A stretch of DNA of 8,819 nucleotides from Pseudomonadota bacterium (lineage in GTDB: Bacteria; Pseudomonadota; Gammaproteobacteria; Steroidobacterales; Steroidobacteraceae), in contig JAEZCR010000064.1 of NCBI GenBank assembly GCA_023433465.1, positions 1 to 8,819 of the forward strand, in the 5' to 3' direction. Both the position numbers and the translations under genes were made by a program. A model generated the notes under the pieces. The model was not told where the DNA came from and ran no database searches. It saw only the letters and a list, made by a program, of their open reading frames with translations. This document shows positions 1-7,381 of this stretch, piece after piece. The first letter of the stretch is position 1, and the number at the start of each line of letters is the position of its first letter.

Positions 1-254
1 GCGGCATCGGACGGCCACACCCCCGGATGACGCTCGCCGACGTACTCCGTGATCGCGAGTGAATCCCACACCGTCGTCGCGCCGTCGACGAGGCAGGGGA
101 CCTTGCCCGTCGGCGAGAACACGCGGAACGCGTTCGGGTCGGGCCCGAACACCACCTGCTTTTCGCGGAAAGGGATGCCGAGCTCGCGCAGCAGCACCCA
201 CGGACGCAGCGACCAGGAGGAGTAGTTCTTGTTGCCGATATAAAGCTCGTACAT
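1..254 (-). CDS. Glutathione S-transferase family protein, N-terminal part (3' end beyond the window)
   Basis: This is the first 84 codons of a gene that leaves the window at base 1, starting with ATG at 252-254. GSTs are cytosolic enzymes that conjugate glutathione to electrophiles or reduce peroxides and disulfides. The visible part is the thioredoxin-like glutathione-binding domain. It begins MYELYIGNKNYSSWSLRPW; Ser12/Ser13 sit where a catalytic Ser or Cys lies in many GST classes. It continues to KVPCL, with the cis-proline at Pro53 expected to contact the glutathione backbone, and to WDSLAI, where Asp64-Ser65 match the gamma-glutamyl site. The helical C-terminal domain is missing only because the window ends. 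The start lies 4 bases after the stop of the Spy-like gene, so it is probably co-transcribed and translationally coupled; no clear Shine-Dalgarno is visible. The GST fold is clear, but subclass and substrate are not known. Confidence 0.88.
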   Translation of the reverse strand, partial: MYELYIGNKNYSSWSLRPWVLLRELGIPFREKQVVFGPDPNAFRVFSPTGKVPCLVDGATTVWDSLAITEYVGERHPGVWPSDA

Positions 255-258
255 GCGT

Positions 259-777
259 TCAGTGTCCCGGGTGCTGATGGGTTTGATAGCCGCGCAGCTC
301 GGCGTAGCGCGAGAGCTGCTCGGGCGTGAGCAGCGCGGCCTGCTCGATGTGTGCGTTCAAGTGCGCGCCGCGGAGGCGGGCGCGGATGACCTCGATCCGC
401 GAGAGCTCCGCATCGACCCGCTGAGACGTGGCCGTCTTCGTCGCGTACAGCGCGTCCAGGGCGCGTTCGGCCTCGACGAGCGCAGCGCCTTCGGCGCGCG
501 CCGCCCGCTGCATGCGCGCGAAGATGTCGCGTGAGGCGGCCAGCTGCGATTCGGACAACTTCAACGGTTCCGCGAGCTCGATGACGTGCAGCGGGCCCGG
601 ATAACCATTGAGCTCCGCGGCCTTCGCGAATCCCATGCCCTTGCCGTCGAGCAACGCGGCCTGCTCATCGGGCGAGAGCGCCTTGATGGCGCGGTGTTGT
701 TCGCCCGCGTAGGGCGAGTGCTGCGCGCGGGCGATAGCTGCGAGCAGCAGGAGCGGGATGAGCCTCCAGCATTTCAT
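259..777 (-). CDS. Secreted Spy/CpxP-like periplasmic protein (LTxxQ motifs)
   Basis: This is a 172-residue protein. The signal peptide spans residues 1-18: a short basic start, a leucine/alanine core, then an ARA cleavage motif before Gln19. Two LTxxQ-like motifs lie at about residues 74-78 (LSESQ) and 150-154 (LTPEQ), in a mostly helical, Ala/Arg/Glu-rich body. This matches the Spy/CpxP group of periplasmic proteins, which act as chaperones or as metal and envelope-stress sensors. A segment at about 46-66, including GKGMGF and NGYPGP, looks like a conserved core before the first motif. The C-terminus is histidine-rich (HQHPGH), which could bind metal; that is inference. The start codon overlaps the acetyltransferase stop by four bases (ATGA, 774-777). 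The GST gene starts 4 bases after its stop. Family-level confidence is good; chaperone versus sensor cannot be decided. Confidence 0.82.
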   Translation of the reverse strand: MKCWRLIPLLLLAAIARAQHSPYAGEQHRAIKALSPDEQAALLDGKGMGFAKAAELNGYPGPLHVIELAEPLKLSESQLAASRDIFARMQRAARAEGAALVEAERALDALYATKTATSQRVDAELSRIEVIRARLRGAHLNAHIEQAALLTPEQLSRYAELRGYQTHQHPGH

Positions 778-1247
778 GCGTTGTCTCCGGTGAGCATCTT
801 GTCGACCAGTTCGAAACCCGCGCGCTCCGAGAATCCATGGCGCCGATAGAATTCTCGCGCGGTATCGTTCCGCCGGCCAAGCTGAAGGAACACGTTGGTA
901 CAGCCGCGCGCGCGGAACTCCGCTTCCGCCGCGGACAACAGGCCGGCACCAAGGCCAAGGTTGCGGTATTCCGGCGTGATGAACAATTCGTCGATCTCGG
1001 CGGTGAGGCCCTTGAATTCGAGGCTGAACACGAACACGGCCAGCAGGTATCCGGCGGGCGTCCCATCGACTGTCGCGAGCCAGCCCTGGCCCAATCGCGG
1101 ATCGTCCATGACACGGCGCAGGAGCGTTCCAATCGCCGTCCGGTCGAATTCGTCGAGGGATTCGAAGCGCCAGTACTGCTCCACCATCGACACCATCGGT
1201 TCGAGGTCCTGCGGGGTACTCGGGCGGATCCGGATGTCGGGCGGCAT
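774..1247 (-). CDS. GNAT-family N-acetyltransferase
   Basis: This 157-residue protein has the length of a single GNAT domain, which transfers acetyl from acetyl-CoA to an amine in the cytosol. Residues 5-30 form the first strand and helices (IRIRPSTPQDLEPMV). Residues 84-92 (AEIDELFIT) form beta4. Residues 95-101 (RNLGLGA) are the Q/R-x-x-G-x-G/A loop that binds the CoA pyrophosphate. Residues 127-139 (NDTAREFYRRHGF) are the typical C-terminal motif B. The substrate (small molecule, peptide or protein N-terminus) cannot be inferred. The start is the first ATG of the frame; it has no strong Shine-Dalgarno and lies 54 bases after the kinase stop. It is the first gene of a tight three-gene cluster with the Spy-like protein and the GST, which hints at a stress or detoxification role without proving one. 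Confidence 0.9.
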   Translation of the reverse strand: MPPDIRIRPSTPQDLEPMVSMVEQYWRFESLDEFDRTAIGTLLRRVMDDPRLGQGWLATVDGTPAGYLLAVFVFSLEFKGLTAEIDELFITPEYRNLGLGAGLLSAAEAEFRARGCTNVFLQLGRRNDTAREFYRRHGFSERAGFELVDKMLTGDNA

Positions 1248-1301
1248 GGGGCGGCGAGTTTACGCGATCGGGGGATGCCCCGTCTCGCCCGCGGCGCCGA
1301 A
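1248..1301. other. Gap between kinase and acetyltransferase with nested inverted repeats
   Basis: This is the widest gap between genes apart from the upstream region. It contains an outer inverted repeat (GGCGAG at 1253-1258, CTCGCC at 1284-1289) enclosing a small GGGG-ATG-CCCC hairpin (1271-1281). There is no T-tract on either strand, so it is not a standard intrinsic terminator. A weak -10-like TAAACT reads on the minus strand near 1258-1263 but has no good -35. It may mark a boundary between two transcription units; the evidence is thin. Confidence 0.25.
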
Positions 1302-2615
1302 CTAACTACCTTCCGGCAGCCAGAGCGTCACGGCCGCGCCACCGCCATCCCGATTCGCGATGCGCAGCCGCCCTCCGTGGGCCTCGACGATCTCGCGGCA
1401 CAGCGTGAGCCCGAGTCCCGTCCCCGTCTCCTTGGTCGAGTAGAAGGGGACCAGCGCATTCTCGAGCGCCCCGGGCGAGAATCCCGGTCCGCGGTCGCGT
1501 ACCTCGATCGCGAATCCACGCGGCGCCGCGGTGACGGCGATCTCGATCTCGGTGGGCTGCGATCCTGACTCGCGCGCGTTCTTGAGCAGGTTGATCAGCG
1601 CCTGCTCGAGCTGCGCGGTGTCGAAACTCGCCGGGCGCTGCGGCAATTCCCCCGCGAGCGTGAATGCGGACACCACGCGCAGCCGCTCGATCAGTACTTC
1701 CCACGAAACCGGCGCCAGCCGCGGCTGCGGGAGTTTCGCGAACTGGGCATAGCCGTCGATGAATCCGGCCAGGTGCCGCGCGCGCTCTTCGATGGTCGAG
1801 AACACGCGGTGCAGCTGCGCGGGCTGCGGCGCGTCCGCGAGGATGCGACCGGAATGCGCCAGCGAGGAGATCGGCGCGAGCGAATTGTTGAGCTCGTGGG
1901 CGATCACGCGGATGACCTTCTTCCAGGTCGCGACTTCCTGCGAATTGATCTCGCGGGTGAGCTGCTTGAGCAGCAGGAGCCGGTGCGGCATGGCGTTCAG
2001 CAGGAAGCGCCGCTGCGACACGTGATAGACCTGCGGCTCTCCCCCGAGCTCGAGCGTGAACAGCGTGTCGCCGCCGCGTTGTATCGCCTCCTGCATGGGC
2101 GCGGGGGAGGCCGTGAGGTAACGCGCGAAGCGCTCGCCCTCGAGTTTCCGCCCGGCCGCGAAGAGCTGCCGCGCGGTGGCGTTGGTGTAGAGCACGACGT
2201 CGGAGTCGTTCGTGAGCACCAGCGCCAGCGGCGTGCTCTGGATCACCGTGTCGAGCATGAGCTCTCGCTGATACAGGCTCTGTCGTTCGACTCGCAGCCG
2301 GTCGCCGATGCCGTTGTACGCGTCGGCCGCCGCGCCGAGCTCGTCGGCCGTTCGGTTGGTGATGCTGAGGCTGAAATCGCGGTCCTTGAGGCTCGAGATG
2401 CCGTCGGAGAGCGCGCGTGCGACGTTGCTCCAGCGTCGCGTCATCGCGCTACCGGCCCAGGCGATCAGCGGTGCGAGCACCAGCGCGGTAATGGCCGCCG
2501 CGAGCCAGCGCGAGGCGATGTAGTTTGCGGCAAGTGCGTATCCGAGGGCGCCGAGGAGCGCGACGGCGCCCAGCCACAGTGTGGCCCAGCCGGCCATTGA
2601 AAAGCGCCAGCGCAT
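1302..2615 (-). CDS. NtrB/NtrY-like sensor histidine kinase, partner of the adjacent sigma-54 regulator
   Basis: This 437-residue inner-membrane kinase should autophosphorylate on histidine and pass the phosphate to the response regulator encoded just upstream. Two transmembrane helices lie at about 9-31 and 37-55, joined by only a few residues, so there is essentially no periplasmic sensor domain. A HAMP-like linker follows (about 56-115), then a PAS domain (about 118-215). The phosphoacceptor helix has His240 in IAHELNN, the sequence style of NtrB/NtrY kinases. The ATP-binding domain shows the N-box (Asn342, Asn346), G1 (DRGPGF, 374-379) and G2 (GTGLGL, 398-403). All catalytic motifs are intact. 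It starts 28 bases after the regulator's stop. The ATG at 2613-2615 is the first of the frame; no good Shine-Dalgarno precedes it or the alternative ATG six codons later. It remains intact although the partner regulator carries a nonsense codon. Confidence 0.93.
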   Translation of the reverse strand: MRWRFSMAGWATLWLGAVALLGALGYALAANYIASRWLAAAITALVLAPLIAWAGSAMTRRWSNVARALSDGISSLKDRDFSLSITNRTADELGAAADAYNGIGDRLRVERQSLYQRELMLDTVIQSTPLALVLTNDSDVVLYTNATARQLFAAGRKLEGERFARYLTASPAPMQEAIQRGGDTLFTLELGGEPQVYHVSQRRFLLNAMPHRLLLLKQLTREINSQEVATWKKVIRVIAHELNNSLAPISSLAHSGRILADAPQPAQLHRVFSTIEERARHLAGFIDGYAQFAKLPQPRLAPVSWEVLIERLRVVSAFTLAGELPQRPASFDTAQLEQALINLLKNARESGSQPTEIEIAVTAAPRGFAIEVRDRGPGFSPGALENALVPFYSTKETGTGLGLTLCREIVEAHGGRLRIANRDGGGAAVTLWLPEGS

Positions 2616-2643
2616 GTCAGGAGCGTCCGCGGGCGCGCGGGCC

Positions 2644-3360
<717 letters not shown>

Positions 3361-3363
3361 CTA
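3361..3363 (-). other. In-frame amber codon inside the regulator gene
   Basis: The plus strand reads cta here, TAG on the coding strand. The preceding codons are TTC ATC (Phe-Ile) and the following are GTG AAC (Val-Asn). The conserved NtrC context on both sides is continuous, so exactly one sense codon is replaced. There is no insertion or deletion. The base after the stop is G. Confidence 0.95.
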
Positions 3364-4068
3364 GATGAAGGGCCGGTCGCGGCGCGTGGAATTGGCGTGC
3401 ACGAGATCGGCGAGGACTTCCTTGCCCGCGCCATTCGGGCCGGTGATGAGCACGGGCACATCCGCGTGGGCCACGTGCGCGGCCATCGACGCGACGGTAT
3501 GCATCGCCTCGCTTTCATAGACCAGGCCGCGCAGGTCGTACCGTTCGGCGAGCGCCGCGCGCGCCTCGGCGCGACTCGCGCGCCGCTGGATGTTTTCTTC
3601 CACCGCGGCGCGCAGATCGAGCAGGTTGCGCACCGTGGTGAGCAGTCGCGCATCGTCCCAGGGCTTCGCGATGTAGTCCGCCGCGCCGGCCTTCACGAGA
3701 TCGACCGCGGTTTCGAGATGCGTCCAGGCGGTCAGCAATATGACCGGCACATCCGGATGCAGCGACCGCAATTCCCGGAACAGCGCCACGCCTTCCGCGC
3801 CCGAGGTGGCCTCGCGCTGGAAGTTCATGTCCTGGATGACGAGATCGACTTCCTGGGCCCGCACGGTCGCGAGTGCTTCGGCGGGAGATGAAGCGCCGAG
3901 CACCCGCGCGCCGTGCAGGGACAACAGGACCTGGATGGGCGTGCGCAGGGCCTCGCTGTCGTCGGCAACCAGTACGGTGCGGTGAGCCAGGCGATCCTCG
4001 TCGTGTGAGGTAACGGAGGTCATGCCTGAGACGTTCCGGGTCGGGATGAGGTTGCAAGCGACAGCCAT
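3361..4068 (-). CDS. N-terminal fragment of the sigma-54 regulator: receiver plus start of AAA+ domain
   Basis: Ordinary translation from ATG 4066-4068 stops at the TAG after 235 residues. The product would hold a complete receiver domain with Asp80 in the phosphoacceptor position (IQDMNF), a linker helix (about 150-175) and Walker A, but no GAFTGA, Walker B or DNA-binding domain. It could not activate transcription; at most it could accept phosphate from the kinase. The chosen start has AGG five bases upstream (4074-4076). A second ATG at 4021-4023 (residue 16) would begin closer to the receiver and is a reasonable alternative. This is the 5' part of the interrupted gene, listed separately because it is the piece standard translation would make. 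Confidence 0.6.
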   Translation of the reverse strand: MAVACNLIPTRNVSGMTSVTSHDEDRLAHRTVLVADDSEALRTPIQVLLSLHGARVLGASSPAEALATVRAQEVDLVIQDMNFQREATSGAEGVALFRELRSLHPDVPVILLTAWTHLETAVDLVKAGAADYIAKPWDDARLLTTVRNLLDLRAAVEENIQRRASRAEARAALAERYDLRGLVYESEAMHTVASMAAHVAHADVPVLITGPNGAGKEVLADLVHANSTRRDRPFI

Positions 4069-4072
4069 GAAA

Positions 4073-4087
4073 ACCTGCCTGGCAGGT
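4073..4087 (-). promoter_or_regulatory. Inverted repeat covering the regulator's ribosome-binding site
   Basis: On the coding strand ACCTGCC (4087-4081) is followed by A and then GGCAGGT (4079-4073), a perfect 7-bp inverted repeat with a one-base centre. As RNA it can fold as a 6-bp stem with a 3-base loop. It starts at the last base of the permease stop codon, and its 3' arm contains the AGG (4074-4076) that lies five bases before the regulator ATG. A ribosome finishing the permease would open it, so it could couple regulator translation to permease translation. The function is inference. Confidence 0.4.
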
Positions 4088-5292
4088 CAGATGTTTCGCG
4101 TGGCCATTGCCGGTGAGACTTTTGCGGCGCGCAATGAGGGTTGCCAGGCGGCCAGCTGCCCCACGCCCCAAAGGCCGATGACACCCCCGAGCAGGTAGTA
4201 CAGATCGAGCCGAGGCAGCTGGTATTCGGTGGATAGCCAGTAGCCCGCGCCCAACGCGAGGCAGCACCCGACGAATACGCCGAATGTCGTGACGAGCCAG
4301 TTCTCGGTCATGAAATACCGCACGATGTCGAGGCGCCGGGCGCCGATCGCGCGCCGCGTGCCGATCTGGCGGGTTCGATTGTTCACGTTGAATGTGGCCA
4401 GCCCGAAGATGCCGAGCGAACTGAAGACGAGCACGAGGCCGGTGACCGTAGACAACGTCACCGCCATCAGCGAGTCCCCCGCATAACCTCTGCGTTTCAT
4501 GTCCGACATCTTTCTTGCTTCGTCGATGCGGCGGGTCGGATCCCGCTTCATCAAGGCCGCTTCGACATCCGCGATGACCTTGTCGAGTTCGCCGGGTCGC
4601 ACGCGGACCACGTACTGCGTGGAGGGATCGGGCCCCACGCTCGGATACAACATCGTGCGGTCGACCATGTCCCAACCCACCCACGAGCCTTGCATGTGCT
4701 CGATCACTCCGACGATCCGGATGGGACGACTGTGATCGTCGTACATGGTATTGCCGAGAATGGGTTGATCCTTGAACAGGGCCTTCCCCAACGCCTGGCT
4801 GATGATGGCGGTCGACGGCCAGCCAGGTGATCTCTCCGTCTTGTATTCGACCGCATTGGGATCGAATGTCGTGCCTTCGGCGAGCTTGACTCCCAACGCC
4901 TTCACACCGTGTTCATCCGTGGCAAAGGTGTTGGCGGGCGAGCTCTCGCCCTTCTTGTCCGGGAGCGAGAAGAACAATGTCGAGTTGCCGCTGCCCGACA
5001 GAGGTACCTGCTGCATGGGCGCCGCATCGACGACACCCGGCATCTGGCGCAGCATCGCCATGTCTTCGCGAAACATGCCGAGAAAGTCGTGATCCTTTTC
5101 GTACGAGGTGACCCACAGGGCGAAGATGTTCTGATCGTCGATGCCGGACGGCCGGCCGATGTGTTTCACGCGTTGCTGGGTGAGATAGACCGCATTGACC
5201 ACGATGGCCAGCGTGATCGCGATCTGCACCGCGACGAGAATGGCGCCCGCGCGATTGCGCAGGAGCGAAGAGAGGATCGGTCGGATTTCCAT
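4087..5292 (-). CDS. MacB/FtsX-type ABC transporter permease (second permease)
   Basis: This is a 401-residue inner-membrane permease of the MacB/FtsX (type VII ABC) fold. TM1 lies at about 16-37. A periplasmic domain spans about 40-270, followed by TM2 (about 275-299), TM3 (about 331-353) and TM4 (about 364-384). The cytoplasmic segment RTRQIGTRRAIGARRLDIV (307-325) is the typical stretch contacting the ATPase. No ATPase domain is fused, unlike E. coli MacB; the ATPase is the separate gene two positions upstream. The start at 5292 lies one base after the first permease's stop and leaves the protein beginning MEIRPILSSLLRNR, normal for the family. The open frame extends 79 codons upstream, but that part is the other permease read out of frame. 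An AAGG stands about nine bases before the ATG. Together with the first permease it probably forms a heterodimer; the substrate is unknown. Confidence 0.92.
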   Translation of the reverse strand: MEIRPILSSLLRNRAGAILVAVQIAITLAIVVNAVYLTQQRVKHIGRPSGIDDQNIFALWVTSYEKDHDFLGMFREDMAMLRQMPGVVDAAPMQQVPLSGSGNSTLFFSLPDKKGESSPANTFATDEHGVKALGVKLAEGTTFDPNAVEYKTERSPGWPSTAIISQALGKALFKDQPILGNTMYDDHSRPIRIVGVIEHMQGSWVGWDMVDRTMLYPSVGPDPSTQYVVRVRPGELDKVIADVEAALMKRDPTRRIDEARKMSDMKRRGYAGDSLMAVTLSTVTGLVLVFSSLGIFGLATFNVNNRTRQIGTRRAIGARRLDIVRYFMTENWLVTTFGVFVGCCLALGAGYWLSTEYQLPRLDLYYLLGGVIGLWGVGQLAAWQPSLRAAKVSPAMATRNI

Positions 5293-5293
5293 G

Positions 5294-6622
5294 TCACTGC
5301 ACCTTGAGGTAGGAGGCGGGGGCGGCACGCCCGATACGCCATGCGGGATAGAGGCCCGCGGCAAGACCCGCAGCCATTGCGATGGCGATGACGAGCAGAA
5401 GGTTGGCGTGATCGAACGGCAGCGCGCGCGTTGCTTCGTCGACGAAGCGGCCATACCAGGCGCGTAGCGCCCACACACCGCCGAGCCCCAACAATCCACC
5501 GACAATGCCGCCGGCGAGCGCGACCACACACGATTCGGTGAGGTGTTGCCAGAAGATGTCGCGGCGACTGGCGCCGAGTGCGCGGCGCACGCCGGCGCTG
5601 GGCGCCGCGTTCAGGAATTTGGCGAGCAGCAGCCCGACGGTGTTCACCAGGCACACGGCGAGGAACGCGAACGCCAACGTGAGCATGGCCCGGTTGTCGT
5701 CCTGGACGACCTCGTTGCGTTCGAGCCAGCCTTCCACGTCGTAGAGGTAATTGTTGAGAGGACGCGGAAAGCGGCCGTGCTTCTTCTGCTCGACGACGTA
5801 GTTGTCGAGGAACTCGCGGAAGGCGCGCTGCTTCCCGGTCGTGCGCAGCTCGACCCAGGCGTTGAACGAAATGCACTCCGAGTTGAGGAACGCCTGGTAA
5901 CTGTCGATGTTCTCGGTCTTCCAGCAGTTCGTATTGCCGTGGCTGCCGAGCTCCATCACCTGGCCCCACGAGAACGGCGCGTACGCGCCCTCCATGTCCT
6001 GAAACGCACCGTTGTTCACGTCGAAGTACTTGGGCATCGGTTCCCAGTCGTCGAGCACCCCGATCACGCGGAATTCCCTGTTCTTGAAGAGCAGCGTCCT
6101 GCCGACACTGTTGATTCCGCCGAACGCCTTCTCGTTGGCGTCCCTGGAAAGCACCATCACCGGCTCGGGTCCGGCATCGGCCTTGGCGTCCCATGGCCCG
6201 CCGAACAGGAAGGGCGCCTCGAACATCGCGAAGAAGTCCGCGGTCGTCAGTCGTGTGCGGAAATACTGCGGGTCCATGCCCCTGTCGGCACGTGTGTAAG
6301 TGCCGCCGGACTTGTACATGATGGCCTTGCGGTCCGGGATATCGGAAGCGTGAATCGCACGCGCATCCCGGTAAGTGAGCATGGTCGGCGCGAGGGTCTT
6401 GTCGTCCTCGTCGAATGAATCATCGGGATCCCAACTGTCGATCGACGGGGAGAACAGGATGCTGCTCCGGTCGCCGGCGGGATTCGCGGACGCTGCGCGA
6501 TACGCGGTCAGCGTGATCATGCACACGGAGATGCCGAGCGCGATGGCCAGCACCATGAGTGCCGTGAGGCCGGGATTGCGTTTGAAGCTGCGCACTGCGA
6601 GCCCGAGGTAATAGGCGAGCAT
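5294..6622 (-). CDS. MacB/FtsX-type ABC transporter permease (first permease)
   Basis: This 442-residue permease has the four-helix MacB/FtsX layout. TM1 lies at about 18-40, a large periplasmic domain at about 41-310, TM2 at about 312-336, TM3 at about 364-386 and TM4 at about 406-426. The ATPase-contacting segment is VRRALGASRRDIFWQHL (345-361). The periplasmic domain is some 40 residues longer than that of the second permease. It holds an acidic stretch near residues 65-74 (DPDDSFDEDD) and two cysteines (233 and 250) that could pair. ATG 6620-6622 is chosen because GGAG lies six bases upstream (6629-6632), it falls one base after the ATPase stop, and MLAYYLGLAVRSFKRNP is a normal N-terminus for this family. 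A 95-codon upstream extension of the frame lies inside the ATPase gene and is not real. Substrate unknown; MacB relatives move peptides, lipoproteins, macrolides or siderophores. Confidence 0.92.
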   Translation of the reverse strand: MLAYYLGLAVRSFKRNPGLTALMVLAIALGISVCMITLTAYRAASANPAGDRSSILFSPSIDSWDPDDSFDEDDKTLAPTMLTYRDARAIHASDIPDRKAIMYKSGGTYTRADRGMDPQYFRTRLTTADFFAMFEAPFLFGGPWDAKADAGPEPVMVLSRDANEKAFGGINSVGRTLLFKNREFRVIGVLDDWEPMPKYFDVNNGAFQDMEGAYAPFSWGQVMELGSHGNTNCWKTENIDSYQAFLNSECISFNAWVELRTTGKQRAFREFLDNYVVEQKKHGRFPRPLNNYLYDVEGWLERNEVVQDDNRAMLTLAFAFLAVCLVNTVGLLLAKFLNAAPSAGVRRALGASRRDIFWQHLTESCVVALAGGIVGGLLGLGGVWALRAWYGRFVDEATRALPFDHANLLLVIAIAMAAGLAAGLYPAWRIGRAAPASYLKVQ

Positions 6623-6623
6623 T

Positions 6624-7367
6624 TCAGGCTCCGGAAGTGGCCAGGGAGCCGGTGGCGCCGGCGTGGGCGGGCGTCGCGGCCGATGCGTGCGGCTCGTACG
6701 GCTTGAAGTCCGAGATCTGGCCGTCGACCACCTGCACGTTGCGGTGCGCGCGGCGCGCGAGCTCCGGATCGTGCGTGACCATGATGATGGTCGTGCCCAT
6801 CTCGTTGATCTTCTCGAGCAGGTCCATGACCTGCCGCGCCATGAGCGAATCCAGGTTGCCGGTGGGCTCGTCGGCGAGCACCAGCTTCGGATCGCCGGCG
6901 ATCGCACGGGCGATCGCCACGCGCTGCTGCTGGCCGCCCGACAGTTGCGCCGGTATGTGTTTCATGCGCGAGGCGAGGCCGACGATGTCGAGAGCGTTGG
7001 TGATGCGCTGGTGGCGTTCCGCGGATTTCATGCGGCGGTAACGCAGCGGTACGTCGACGTTGTCGTAGACATTGAGGTCCGGCATCAGGTTGAAGCTCTG
7101 GAAGATGAAGCCGATCTTCTGGTTGCGCAGCGCGGAGCGTGCATCGTCGGAGAGTTGCGTCACGTCGACGTCATCCAGCCGGTAGGTGCCGGTTTCGTAG
7201 GGCTCGAGCAGGCCCGCGATATTGAGGAACGTGGTCTTGCCGGAGCCGGATGGCCCGGTGACCGCGAGAAACTCACCCGCCTTTACCGACAGCGAGAAGT
7301 CACGCAGTGCGTGCGTCTCGATCAGGTCCGTGCGGAATACTTTGCTGACGTTCGTCATGGAGAGCAT
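6624..7367 (-). CDS. MacB/LolD-family ABC transporter ATP-binding protein
   Basis: This is a 247-residue cytoplasmic ATPase that powers the two permeases. It has Walker A (GPSGSGKTT, about 38-46), the Q-loop region (FIFQSFNL), the ABC signature (LSGGQQQRVAIARA), Walker B (LVLADEPTGNLDS) and the switch histidine (MVTHDPE). DEPTGNLDS and the short length are typical of the MacB/LolD/FtsE branch. An Ala/His/Thr-rich tail of about 25 residues follows the domain (PYEPHASAATPAHAG) and looks unstructured. The start is ATG 7365-7367, with GAGG nine bases upstream (7377-7380), 14 bases after the adaptor stop. A second ATG three codons later has no better ribosome site. All catalytic motifs are intact. 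The gene could be called macB-like, but MacB proper is fused to its permease, so no symbol is given. Confidence 0.95.
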   Translation of the reverse strand: MLSMTNVSKVFRTDLIETHALRDFSLSVKAGEFLAVTGPSGSGKTTFLNIAGLLEPYETGTYRLDDVDVTQLSDDARSALRNQKIGFIFQSFNLMPDLNVYDNVDVPLRYRRMKSAERHQRITNALDIVGLASRMKHIPAQLSGGQQQRVAIARAIAGDPKLVLADEPTGNLDSLMARQVMDLLEKINEMGTTIIMVTHDPELARRAHRNVQVVDGQISDFKPYEPHASAATPAHAGATGSLATSGA

Positions 7368-7381
7368 CGGGAGAGTCCTCG

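Noticed and set aside
1253..1289. Intrinsic terminator after the kinase
   Set aside because: Inverted repeats are present, but there is no T-tract on either strand and the stem is interrupted.
837..1568. Long plus-strand open frames opposite the real genes (also 1773-2600, 5543-6418, 6663-7544, 7385-8317)
   Set aside because: They are rich in Arg, Gly, Ala and His with no family motifs, lie exactly antisense to genes with clear domains, and are expected by chance in GC-rich DNA.
3515..4684. 389-codon minus-strand frame across the permease/regulator junction (and 5166-6194 across the permeases)
   Set aside because: Arg/Gly-rich frameshadow of the real genes with no domain similarity.
5293..5529. 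79-codon N-terminal extension of the second permease
   Set aside because: It lies inside the first permease gene in another frame, is low-complexity Ser/Arg/Pro sequence, and the internal ATG at 5292 gives a normal family N-terminus.
6623..6907. 95-codon N-terminal extension of the first permease
   Set aside because: It overlaps the ATPase Walker B region out of frame; the ATG at 6620-6622 has a good GGAG ribosome site and a typical permease N-terminus.
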